Positions 24,974-33,787 of a DNA stretch of 46,082 bases are shown piece after piece. The DNA lies in contig JAGHZY010000033.1 in assembly GCA_017745175.1 (NCBI GenBank), positions 1 through 46,082 of the forward strand, in the 5' to 3' direction. This DNA comes from Sphingopyxis sp. Its GTDB lineage: Bacteria > Pseudomonadota > Alphaproteobacteria > Sphingomonadales > Sphingomonadaceae. The notes below the pieces were generated by a model that made no database searches, had not been told where the DNA came from, and worked only from the letters and a program-made list of their open reading frames with translations. How positions within the stretch are numbered: the stretch's first letter is position 1; the number at the start of each line of letters is the position of its first letter. The position numbers were made by a program, and so were the translations under genes.

Positions 24974-26224
24974 ATGCAGGCACAGCGCTATAGCTACACC
25001 GCGATCACGCTTCACTGGCTCCTCGCGCTGTTGCTCGCGTTCCAGGTCGCGCTTGGCTGGGCGCTTGAGGGGAACAATACCCCCGAACTCTTCGCGCGCT
25101 ACCAGCTCCACAAGTCGGTCGGCATCACAATCCTGCTGCTCAGCCTCGCGCGCCTCGCGGTTCGCCTGTTCACGCCGCGTCCGTCCGCATCCGAAGGTCC
25201 CGCATGGACGCGCGCGCTTGCAAGCACCGTTCACTGGCTTTTCTACCTCGTGATGATCCTCGGCCCGGTCACCGGATGGCTGCTCGTTTCGACCGCGCGC
25301 GTGCAGGTGCCGACATTGCTCTACGGTATCGTCCCGTGGCCCCACCTGCCCGTCGGTCGCAGCTTGCACGAGCCGGCGGAGGCGATCCACGGAGCGATGG
25401 CGTGGATCGCGATCGGGCTGTTCGTGCTCCATATCGTCGGCGCGCTCCGTCACCAGTGGCTCCTCGACAAGCCCGAACTCCAGCGGATGATCCCCTTTGC
25501 GCGCGGCAAGGCCGTCGGCGCCGCGATCGGTGCGCTCGCGCTCGTCGGCGGCGCTTTCATCGTGGGCGAGTCGGTCTATCCCGACGTCTCGCGGCCCGGG
25601 GCGCAAAAGACCGCCGCCGCTCCCGCCGCGCCGGCCGCGGCGGCGCCTGCCCCCGAAACGCCCGTAGCCGAAGAGAAAGCCGCCGAGCCTGCCGAAAGCG
25701 AAACCGGGGAACCCGCTCAGCCGCTCGCCGACTGGACCGTCGCTTCGGGTGGACGGCTCGGCTTCACCGCGCGCTGGAACGGCGAGGCGATCGACGGCCG
25801 CTTCGGTCGCTGGCGCGCGGCGATCCGCTTCAGCCCCGACGATCTCGCCAAATCGAACATTCGCGTGACCGTCGATCTCGCTTCGGCCGACACCGGCGAC
25901 GGACAGCGCGACGATTCGCTGAAGAGCAGCGATTTCTTCGACACCGGCGCGCATCCGCAGGCAGTCTTCACGACGCGCGACGTCCGGCACCTCAGCGGGG
26001 ACCGCTATGAAGCGCGCGGGACGCTCGACCTGCGCGGCGTCAGCAAACCCGCGACGCTGCGTTTCACGCTGCGTATCGAGGGCGACCGCGCGCGCGTCGC
26101 TGGCACCGCGCGCGTCGACCGTACGGCCTTCGGCGTCGGTCAGGGCGAATGGGCGGCGACCGACGCGATCGCCGCCGGCGTTGATATCGACTTTTCGTTC
26201 AGCGCGACCCGCCCGGTATCCTGA
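24974..26224 (+). CDS. Cytochrome b561-YceI fusion protein
   Basis: 416 residues joining two modules. Residues 1-180 are a four-helix cytochrome b561 of the CybB type: RYSYTAITLHWLLALLL, YQLHKSVGITILLLSLARL, TVHWLFYLVMILGPVTGWLL and EAIHGAMAWIAIGLFVLHIVGALRHQ, with conserved heme histidines. After a further span and an alanine/proline/glutamate-rich linker (about 215-260) comes a YceI domain (SGGRLGFTARWNGEAIDGRFGRW to GVDIDFSFSATRP), a lipocalin-like fold that binds isoprenoids such as ubiquinone. A role in membrane electron transfer with quinones, with the YceI part in the periplasm, is inferred. Confidence 0.9.
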   Translation: MQAQRYSYTAITLHWLLALLLAFQVALGWALEGNNTPELFARYQLHKSVGITILLLSLARLAVRLFTPRPSASEGPAWTRALASTVHWLFYLVMILGPVTGWLLVSTARVQVPTLLYGIVPWPHLPVGRSLHEPAEAIHGAMAWIAIGLFVLHIVGALRHQWLLDKPELQRMIPFARGKAVGAAIGALALVGGAFIVGESVYPDVSRPGAQKTAAAPAAPAAAAPAPETPVAEEKAAEPAESETGEPAQPLADWTVASGGRLGFTARWNGEAIDGRFGRWRAAIRFSPDDLAKSNIRVTVDLASADTGDGQRDDSLKSSDFFDTGAHPQAVFTTRDVRHLSGDRYEARGTLDLRGVSKPATLRFTLRIEGDRARVAGTARVDRTAFGVGQGEWAATDAIAAGVDIDFSFSATRPVS

Positions 26225-26230
26225 CTTCGG

Positions 26231-26250
26231 GCCGCGGCGACGCGGCTCTT
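26231..26250. terminator. Possible weak terminator between convergent genes
   Basis: GCCGCG-GCGA-CGCGGC (26231-26246) forms a six-base stem, followed by TCTT on the plus strand. It sits in the 35-base gap between the cytochrome b561-YceI gene and btaB. The stem is short and the T tract poor. Confidence 0.3.
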
Positions 26251-26259
26251 CGTTGCGAC

Positions 26260-26919
26260 CTAACGCGGCCGCCTGTCGAGCCGGAGCGACCAGGCATAGC
26301 CGCGATAAAGGCGCGTGACCGACAGCCGCCCGCCCGTGTCGTTCGCAACTTCGCGCGCCGCATCGACCAGCATCGCGCGTGGCTCGACATGGAACCGTGC
26401 CAGCCAGCCGAGCAGGACCGCGCGCCACCAGCCGGGCATATCCTCCTGCTGGCCGAAATCGACGATGTGAAGCGATCCCTGCGGCGACAGGTGGCGCATC
26501 GCTTCGCGCATTGCGTCCTGCCAGTCGGGGATCATCGACAGCGTATAGCTCTGGAAGATACGATCGAACCCGTCGGTCCGGAACAGCGCCTTCGGATCGA
26601 AACCCGTCGCGTCGCCCTGCGCCACGCTGATCCTGTTCGAGAGCCCCGCGCGCGCGATCGACGCCCGCGCGCTTTTCAGCATCTCGGTCGAGATGTCGAT
26701 GCCGTAGAAACGCGCGCCGGGCCAGCACCGCGCCGCGGCGATCAGGTTGCGCCCGGTCCCGCAGCCGATTTCGAGCACGCGCGCGCCGACCTGCGGCGTC
26801 AGTTCGTCGATCAGCCGGTCGCGGCCGAGCAGATAATATTTGCGGGTGAGGTCATAGATATGACGCTGCCCCCGGTAAACGCCGTCCATCAGCGCGGCAT
26901 GCCCTTCCCCCTCACGCAT
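26260..26919 (-). CDS. btaB: Betaine-lipid N-methyltransferase BtaB
   Basis: 219-residue SAM-dependent methyltransferase that adds three methyl groups to diacylglyceryl-homoserine, giving the phosphorus-free betaine lipid DGTS. The SAM-binding motif is VLEIGCGTGRNLI (about residues 48-60), with GIDISTEMLKSARAS, VAQGDATGF and IFQSYTLSMIPDW, as in BtaB. The N-terminal HAALMDGVYRGQRHIYDLTRKYYLLGRD is characteristic. It starts three bases after the btaA stop, with AAGGGG six bases upstream inside the btaA end. The function depends on btaA, its partner gene. Confidence 0.92.
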   Translation of the reverse strand: MREGEGHAALMDGVYRGQRHIYDLTRKYYLLGRDRLIDELTPQVGARVLEIGCGTGRNLIAAARCWPGARFYGIDISTEMLKSARASIARAGLSNRISVAQGDATGFDPKALFRTDGFDRIFQSYTLSMIPDWQDAMREAMRHLSPQGSLHIVDFGQQEDMPGWWRAVLLGWLARFHVEPRAMLVDAAREVANDTGGRLSVTRLYRGYAWSLRLDRRPR

Positions 26920-26922
26920 GCT

Positions 26923-28140
26923 TCACCCCTTCAGCACGTAAAGATGCACCCCGCCGTAGATCGCGGATCGATCGCGGCGCGTATAGCCAAGCGAGGCCTC
27001 GGCGCGATAATCCCAGCGGTCGAGCAGGTCGTCGGGAAGCCGCCCGGGCAGCAGGCTTGGCTCGGCGGCCGTGCGGAAGAGGACGCGCGCGCCCGGCCGT
27101 GCGGTGCGCGTGACCTGCGTCCACAGCGCGGCGAGCTGCGCGTCGGTCATCCAGTCCTGCGCATCGAGGAAGATGTAGCGATCGAAGCTCGCGGCATCAG
27201 CGGCGGCGAGCATATCGGTCATGTTCGCGTGCAGCATCGTCACCCGCCCGGCACGCGCCTTGACCGCCGCATAATTGGCCGCTTGCAGATAGGGTGGTAG
27301 CGGCACCGTCACGCCCTTGCCATAACCGCGCCCGAACGCCTGCCATGCGAAGTAATTATCCTCCAGCGGGAAGTCGCACGCGAGTTTTTCGAGGCGCGCG
27401 CGGAGCACGTCGGCCATCGGCTGGCCGTCCGCCAGCGCGTCATATTGCGCGGGCGGGATGCCGAGCCCAAAGAGCGACGAGCGCTGGTCGGTCACCCAGC
27501 GAATGAACTTGCGGTCGAAAAAGGGGGCGAATTTGGCATCGAAGATCGCGCGCTGTTCCTCGATCGTCCTCGCCTCCAGAAACCGTCTGGGGTCGACGCG
27601 GTGCATCCGCGCCACCAGATGCGCAAGGCCGATGAAGCTGCCGAGCAGCCCGCGCTTGTAGAGCCCGTGCGCAAAGCCGTTGATCCGCCTGCGCCCGACG
27701 AGATCGCGGCCTTCCCAGTAACGGCGGCTCGTCTCGTCGAGATGGGGCCGGACGAAAGCGCGATAGTCGGCGATGTTCGCGTTGCTGTCCGCATCGGCGA
27801 AAAAGCGGCGGAAGCCGATATAGTCGGGCAGGCGCTGGATAGCGACGCGTTTCAGATTGTTCAGCGCGACATGCGCGGTGTTGAGGTCAACCGCCACGAT
27901 CTCGGCGGGATCGGCGGTCAGGTAGGAAAAGACGTTGCAGCCGCCGCTCGCGATCGTTGCGATCCGGTTGCCCGGCTCGATCGCCAGCGCTTCCATGTCG
28001 ACCACCGGGTCTTCCCATATCTGCGCATAGACAAGACCCTTGAACGCCAGCGCGAAGGCGCGGTCGAGCAGGCGCTGTTTGCGCTCCGCATCCTCGCGGA
28101 CGACGGCGGCGGCGATCTTGCGATTGGGCTGGCTGGCCAT
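26923..28140 (-). CDS. btaA: S-adenosylmethionine:diacylglycerol 3-amino-3-carboxypropyltransferase BtaA
   Basis: 405-residue enzyme that transfers the amino-carboxypropyl group of S-adenosylmethionine to diacylglycerol, making diacylglyceryl-homoserine. This is the DUF3419/BtaA family: YAQIWEDPVVDMEALAI near residue 40, TIASGGCNVFSYLTADPA, the SAM-site-like VAVDLNTAHVALNNLK, and the C-terminal FDRYIFLDAQDWM and RTAARPGARVLFRTAAEPS-type segment. In Rhodobacter sphaeroides and Sinorhizobium the btaAB pair is induced when phosphate is scarce and betaine lipid replaces phospholipids. A Pho box lies upstream here. Confidence 0.94.
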   Translation of the reverse strand: MASQPNRKIAAAVVREDAERKQRLLDRAFALAFKGLVYAQIWEDPVVDMEALAIEPGNRIATIASGGCNVFSYLTADPAEIVAVDLNTAHVALNNLKRVAIQRLPDYIGFRRFFADADSNANIADYRAFVRPHLDETSRRYWEGRDLVGRRRINGFAHGLYKRGLLGSFIGLAHLVARMHRVDPRRFLEARTIEEQRAIFDAKFAPFFDRKFIRWVTDQRSSLFGLGIPPAQYDALADGQPMADVLRARLEKLACDFPLEDNYFAWQAFGRGYGKGVTVPLPPYLQAANYAAVKARAGRVTMLHANMTDMLAAADAASFDRYIFLDAQDWMTDAQLAALWTQVTRTARPGARVLFRTAAEPSLLPGRLPDDLLDRWDYRAEASLGYTRRDRSAIYGGVHLYVLKG

Positions 28141-28216
28141 GGGTCATGGTCTCCCGGAGAAAGGTGGATCCGGGGCCGCGCATGGCAGCATTTGTTGCGA
28201 TTCCCGCGTCGTTTCG

Positions 28217-28234
28217 ATGACAAATTGGCGACAG
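28217..28234 (-). promoter_or_regulatory. Pho box upstream of btaAB
   Basis: On the minus strand CTGTCGC-CAAT-TTGTCAT matches the PhoB consensus of two CTGTCAT units separated by four bases in 11 of 14 unit positions, with A and T in the spacer as usual. It ends 76 bases before the btaA start and lies between the btaA gene and an upstream lipoprotein gene. Induction by PhoB in phosphate starvation is the natural inference. Confidence 0.7.
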
Positions 28235-28265
28235 CGTCAAAAAAGCGCTGCCGCCGTTTCATCGA

Positions 28266-28715
28266 TCAGTCGCGGCAGTAACCCTCGCCCTGCCTGACGA
28301 TCAGGCATTCCTTCTTGCCGGCGAGATATTTGAGGCCGGTTTCGTCGCCGTTGCCGCGGCGCAGGCTCAGCTCCTCGTTGCCGCGCCGGAACTTGATGCC
28401 ATGCTCGCTGTCCTCGCCGTCGTACGTACCCTTGGTGTCGAGGTCCGACTGCATCTCGAGCTTGTACTTGCCGGGCGCGGCGGGGGTGATCGTGGCGTAC
28501 ATGCCCTCGACCCCGGTCCACTTGCCAGCCCAGCTCGCGAAGCGGTGCGGCGCGGTGGCCGAATCGGCGGTTTCGGTTGCTTCGGGCGGCGCGGTTTCGA
28601 CCGGAACCTCGGTCGTCGTCGCATCTTTCGGCGCAGGCTCGGGCGCTTCGGCCTTTTCGCAGCCCGCCAGCAGCACGAGCACCATGACGCTCGCCAGAAT
28701 CACGCTTTTCTGCAT
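28266..28715 (-). CDS. Small outer-membrane-type lipoprotein
   Basis: 149 residues. The signal peptide has the lipobox LLAGC (Cys18), followed by Glu, so the anchored protein should go to the outer membrane under the usual Asp+2 rule. A proline/glutamate/threonine-rich linker (about 19-55) leads to a compact domain with WAGKWTGVEGMYATITP, YKLEMQSDLDTKGTYDG and two cysteines near the end (KKECLIV, GYCRD). The shape is that of small lipocalin-like envelope proteins of unknown function. AAGGAG seven bases before the ATG is a strong ribosome binding site. It lies upstream of btaA but separated by the Pho box. Confidence 0.85.
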   Translation of the reverse strand: MQKSVILASVMVLVLLAGCEKAEAPEPAPKDATTTEVPVETAPPEATETADSATAPHRFASWAGKWTGVEGMYATITPAAPGKYKLEMQSDLDTKGTYDGEDSEHGIKFRRGNEELSLRRGNGDETGLKYLAGKKECLIVRQGEGYCRD

Positions 28716-28768
28716 CTTGCTTCTCCTTCCCCGTCCAAACGCGTGGCTGCCGATAAGTTTCCGCGGCA

Positions 28769-29758
28769 CTATTCCGTGATAATCTCGGCAAACTTCAACG
28801 GATCGACATTGCCGCCCGACAGCGTGACGAGCGTCGCGTCGGTCAACGAGACCTTGCCGGCGAGCACCGCCGCCAGCGCCGCCGCACCGCCCGGTTCGAC
28901 GACGAGATGCAGCTTCTCGAACACCAGCCGCATCGCGTCGCGCACTTCGCTGCGTGTCACCGCGACGCCACGCACGCCGCGCGCCTGCAGCACAGCGAAG
29001 TTGATCGGCCAGGTTTCGGGCGTCTGCAGCGCATCGCACTCGGTCGGAAAGGTCATATCGTCGACCGAAAGGATCCTGCCGGCGGCGAGACTGCGCGTCA
29101 CATCGTCCCAGCCCTCGGGCTCGACCGCGACGATCTCCGCATCGGGCAGCGCGAGCGCCAGGCCCGCCGACAACCCGCCGCCGCCGCAGCAGGCCACCAC
29201 CTTGTCGGGGCCTTCGATTCCCCGCGCCTGCATCTGCGCCCGCGCCTCGATACCGGCGCTGCCCTGTCCTTCGATGACCCACGGATCGCCATAGGCATGG
29301 ACGAGCGTTCCGCCGCGCTCGGCGAGCAGCTTCGCCGCCACCGCATCGCGCGATTCGGTGATCCGGTCATAGAGCACGACCTCGGCCCCGAGCCTGCGCG
29401 TCGCCGCGAGCTTCATCGCCGGCGCATTGCCTGGCATCACGATCGTCGCCCTGATTCCCAGCCGCCTTGCTGCCCAGGCGACGCCCTGCGCATGATTGCC
29501 GCTCGACACGCCAACGACGCCTTCGCTCGCCTGTTCGGGTGTCAGATCGGTCAGCCGGTGCCACGCGCCGCGGATCTTGAAGGCGCCGACCGGCTGCAGG
29601 CACTCGGCCTTGCACCAGATCGTCTTCCCGTCGATCTCAAGCGGCAGCAGCGGCGTCTGGGGGAGCAATGCAGCGACTTTCGCCGCGGCGCGTTCGACAC
29701 CCGCCAGCGTCGGCGCGCGGTTCGGGTTCAGCAAGGGATCGGGGCTTTGTTCTGTCAT
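28769..29758 (-). CDS. Threonine/serine dehydratase (PLP fold type II)
   Basis: 329-residue enzyme that deaminates threonine or serine. The PLP lysine is in PVGAFKIRGAWHRL (about residue 61). GVSSGNHAQGVAWAA (substrate loop), VVACCGGGGLSAGLALAL (phosphate loop) and TLVTLSGGNVDPLK are family motifs. It lacks a C-terminal regulatory ACT-like domain, so it resembles the catabolic, single-domain type more than biosynthetic IlvA. Serine racemase or other beta-family members are alternatives. It is divergent from carboxyspermidine dehydrogenase over 63 bases. Confidence 0.88.
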   Translation of the reverse strand: MTEQSPDPLLNPNRAPTLAGVERAAAKVAALLPQTPLLPLEIDGKTIWCKAECLQPVGAFKIRGAWHRLTDLTPEQASEGVVGVSSGNHAQGVAWAARRLGIRATIVMPGNAPAMKLAATRRLGAEVVLYDRITESRDAVAAKLLAERGGTLVHAYGDPWVIEGQGSAGIEARAQMQARGIEGPDKVVACCGGGGLSAGLALALPDAEIVAVEPEGWDDVTRSLAAGRILSVDDMTFPTECDALQTPETWPINFAVLQARGVRGVAVTRSEVRDAMRLVFEKLHLVVEPGGAAALAAVLAGKVSLTDATLVTLSGGNVDPLKFAEIITE

Positions 29759-29821
29759 GGCTTCGTCCTATAGGGCGCGGCATACAACACAAGCCGCAGC
29801 ATAGCGGGCAGGAGATTTTTC

Positions 29822-31030
<1,209 letters not shown>

Positions 31031-31052
31031 TCGGCCACCGATCCCCACATCA

Positions 31053-31128
31053 GTCATCCCGGCGCAGGCCGAGATCTCGCCGGTACGGCAATCCGACAGG
31101 ATGAGATCCCGATCCTCGCCGGGATGAC
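31053..31128. repeat. REP-like inverted repeat, copy C
   Basis: Arms 31053-31078 and 31103-31128, each beginning GTCATCCCGGCG from its outer end and closing with GATCTC, form an inverted repeat with a few mismatches around a 24-base loop. It lies between carboxyspermidine dehydrogenase and the next gene, both on the plus strand. It shares its ends with copy B at 14971. Confidence 0.8.
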
Positions 31129-31161
31129 GACATCAAGCGGCAGGCGCGTTAAGGACCGGGG

Positions 31162-32250
31162 ATGAGAATCGCCCTCCTAAGCGCCGCGCTCTTTGCGGCC
31201 CTCGCCACGCCCGCCGCGGCACAATCCGACGACGCCTACGCCCCCGCACGCGCGATCGTCGCCGATATCGGCAAGATCGTGACGCCGAATGGCGTGCAGG
31301 AGACGTTCGAGGTCACGCTCGGCGGCGCGCGGCAGGTCGTCAATGTGCGCGGATCCGACCGCAACAATCCGATCCTGATCTTCGTCCACGGCGGCCCCGG
31401 CGCGGTCGAGATGCCCTTTGCCTGGGCGTTCCAGCGTCCGTGGGAGGATGTCTTCACCGTCGTCCAGTACGACCAGCGTGGTGCCGGACGCAGCTATCCG
31501 CTGAACGACCCCGCGACGCTCGCGCCGACGATGACGGTCGAGCGCTATCGCGATGACGCGATCGAGCTCATCGAACTGCTGAAGAAGCGCTACGCCAAGC
31601 GCAAGGTCGTGCTGATGGGGCATAGCTGGGGTTCGATCGTCGGCCTGTCGGTGGCGGTGAAAAGGCCCGACCTGCTCCATGCCTATGTCGGCGTCGGTCA
31701 GGGCATCGATTTCCGCGAAGGCGAAAAGGCCGGGATGGCGTGGACACGCGCCAAGGCACTGGCCGCGGGCAACAAAGAGGCAGTTGCGGCGATCGACGCG
31801 CTCGCCCCCTATCCGTCGGGCGCATTCACCATCGCCAAGGCCGATGGCTGGCGCAAATATGCGATCCCTTATGGCTCGCTCATCTACAACAAGCCCGACC
31901 TTAAATATTATTTTCAGACGCCGCGCCTCTCGCCCGAATATAGCGAGGCCGACCGGCAGGCGTGGGGCAAGGGCAGCGAATTTTCGGTCACGACGCTCTG
32001 GCCGCGCCTCGCCGACGTCAGCTTCATGAAGGTGAAGAAGATGGACGTGCCGCTCGTCTTCCTGCTCGGACGGCATGACTATACTGTGCCTTCGCCTGTG
32101 GCGGCCCAGTGGTTCGCACAAATCAAGGCCCCCTCAAAGAAGCTCGTCTGGCTCGAACATTCGGCGCATATGCCGATGGTCGAGGAGCCGGGGCATTTCT
32201 TCGCCGCGCTGCTTGACGCCGTGCTGCCGCTGACGAAAGAGAAGAAATGA
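31162..32250 (+). CDS. Secreted alpha/beta hydrolase (proline iminopeptidase-like)
   Basis: 362 residues with a signal peptide (MRIALLSAALFAALATPAAAQ). The oxyanion motif FVHGGPGAVEMPF and VQYDQRGAGRSYPL are typical of the S33 peptidase (prolyl aminopeptidase) branch; the nucleophile is in LMGHSWGSIVGLS, the Asp in LGRHDYTVPSP and the His in LEHSAHMPM. It probably cleaves small esters or peptides in the periplasm. AAGGA precedes the ATG by six bases. Its stop overlaps the start of the DUF486 gene. Confidence 0.88.
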   Translation: MRIALLSAALFAALATPAAAQSDDAYAPARAIVADIGKIVTPNGVQETFEVTLGGARQVVNVRGSDRNNPILIFVHGGPGAVEMPFAWAFQRPWEDVFTVVQYDQRGAGRSYPLNDPATLAPTMTVERYRDDAIELIELLKKRYAKRKVVLMGHSWGSIVGLSVAVKRPDLLHAYVGVGQGIDFREGEKAGMAWTRAKALAAGNKEAVAAIDALAPYPSGAFTIAKADGWRKYAIPYGSLIYNKPDLKYYFQTPRLSPEYSEADRQAWGKGSEFSVTTLWPRLADVSFMKVKKMDVPLVFLLGRHDYTVPSPVAAQWFAQIKAPSKKLVWLEHSAHMPMVEEPGHFFAALLDAVLPLTKEKK

Positions 32251-32597
32251 CTGCCTGGCTCGCGCCGATCGGCCTCTTGTTCGTATCGAACATCTTCATG
32301 ACCTTTGCCTGGTACGGGCAACTCGGCGCGGTGTCGCGGCCGATCTGGCTCGCGGTGCTGATCGCATGGGGCATCGCCTTCTTCGAATATTGCCTCGTCA
32401 TCCCCGCGAACCGCATCGGCTACGGCGCATACAGCGCCGCCGAACTCAAGACCTTGCAAGAAGTGATCACCCTGATCATATTCGCCGGGTTCGCGGTCTT
32501 CTGGCTCGGTGAGAAGCTGACCCTGAATCATCTCGTCGGCTTTGGCCTCATCGCGGCGGGGGCGTTCTTCATTTTCAAGGGACCGATTGCGGTCTGA
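32247..32597 (+). CDS. Small DMT-superfamily membrane protein, DUF486
   Basis: 116 residues with four spans (LAPIGLLFVSNIFMTFAWYG; IWLAVLIAWGIAFFEYCLVI; LQEVITLIIFAGFAVFWLG; LNHLVGFGLIAAGAFFIFK). This fits the DUF486 family, short relatives of drug/metabolite transporters. The typical internal pattern PANRIGYGAYSAAELKTLQE is present. Transport function is unproven. It overlaps the hydrolase stop by ATGA and lies 17 bases before the carboxyspermidine decarboxylase gene. Confidence 0.88.
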   Translation: MTAWLAPIGLLFVSNIFMTFAWYGQLGAVSRPIWLAVLIAWGIAFFEYCLVIPANRIGYGAYSAAELKTLQEVITLIIFAGFAVFWLGEKLTLNHLVGFGLIAAGAFFIFKGPIAV

Positions 32598-32614
32598 CAG
32601 GATTTTACAGCGAC

Positions 32615-33787
32615 ATGGAAACCCGTGCCGGCGACCCCGGAGCCTTTGCCCGCTTCGATCTGACCCGTGTCCCCTCGCCCGCCTTCGTCGTCGATGCAGC
32701 GAAAGTGCGCGCGAACCTCGCGGTGCTGCGCCATATCGGCGACGCGTCGGGCGCGCGCGTGCTCGCCGCGCTCAAGGCTTTCTCGATGTGGTCGCTCGGT
32801 TCGACCGTCACCGGCTATCTCGACGGCGTCTGCGCGTCGGGCCTCTACGAAGCGAAGCTCGGTCGCGGCGAATATGGCGGCGAGGTCGCGACCTATTGCG
32901 CCGGCTATAAGGAAGCCGACCTGCCCGAGATCGCGACGCTGTCCGACCACCTAATCTTCAACTCGCCCGGCCAGATCGCGCGCTTTCGTCCACTGCTCGA
33001 CGAACTGCGCGAGCGGGGTGAGGTCTTCGACATCGGCCTCCGCATCAATCCGATGCACAGCGAGGGCGAGGTTCCGAAATACGATCCTGCCGCACCATGC
33101 AGCCGCCTCGGCTTTCCGATCAGCCAGTTGTTGCCCGAGCATATGGAAGGCGTCGATGGCGTCCATATGCACAGCCTGTGCGAGCAGGATTTCCCGCCGC
33201 TCGAGCGCACCTGGAACGCGGTGCAGCCGATGCTGCGCCCCTTCTTCAACCAGCTCAAATGGATCAATTTCGGCGGCGGGCATCATGTCACGCGCGCCGA
33301 TTATCAGGTCGACGACCTGATCGCCTTCCTGAAACAGGTGCGTGCCGCGACCGACTGCGAGGTGATGATCGAACCCGGCGAGGCTATCGCGCTCGACGCG
33401 GGCATCCTCGTCGGCGAAGTGCTCGACCTGTTCGACAATGGCATGCCGATCGGGATCACCGACATTTCGGCGACCTGCCACATGCCCGACGTGATCGAGG
33501 CGCCCTATCGTCCCGCGATGCTGGGTGAGGGCAGCGACGGCATGGCGACGCGGCTCGGCGGCCCGTCGTGCCTCGCCGGCGACGTGATCGGCGACTACCG
33601 CCTGCCCGGCGGTGCGCGCATCGGCCAGCGTTTCGCCTTCCTCGACCAGGCGCATTATTCGATGGTGAAGACGAACACCTTCAACGGTGTGCCGCTGCCG
33701 TCGATCTGGCTGTGGGACAGCGAGAGCGACGAGCTGCGGCTGATCCGCGAGTTCGGTTACGAGGATTTCAAGACGCGGCTGGGGTAA
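32615..33787 (+). CDS. nspC: Carboxyspermidine decarboxylase
   Basis: 390-residue PLP enzyme of the alanine-racemase-fold decarboxylases. PLP lysine Lys54 is in VLAALKAFSMWS; GVHMHSLCEQDFPP, WINFGGGHHVTRADY, MIEPGEAIALDAG and DISATCHMPDVIE follow, with the active-site Cys in TCHMPD. It removes CO2 from carboxyspermidine (or carboxynorspermidine) to give spermidine (or norspermidine). It is probably in one transcript with the hydrolase and DUF486 genes. Its last 20 bases overlap the end of the convergent oxidoreductase gene. Confidence 0.93.
   Translation: METRAGDPGAFARFDLTRVPSPAFVVDAAKVRANLAVLRHIGDASGARVLAALKAFSMWSLGSTVTGYLDGVCASGLYEAKLGRGEYGGEVATYCAGYKEADLPEIATLSDHLIFNSPGQIARFRPLLDELRERGEVFDIGLRINPMHSEGEVPKYDPAAPCSRLGFPISQLLPEHMEGVDGVHMHSLCEQDFPPLERTWNAVQPMLRPFFNQLKWINFGGGHHVTRADYQVDDLIAFLKQVRAATDCEVMIEPGEAIALDAGILVGEVLDLFDNGMPIGITDISATCHMPDVIEAPYRPAMLGEGSDGMATRLGGPSCLAGDVIGDYRLPGGARIGQRFAFLDQAHYSMVKTNTFNGVPLPSIWLWDSESDELRLIREFGYEDFKTRLG

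Noticed and set aside
24596..26728. Open frame of about 710 codons on the minus strand across nitroreductase, cytochrome-YceI and btaB ends
   Set aside because: It crosses three well-supported genes, has no recognisable motif and shows shadow-frame composition.
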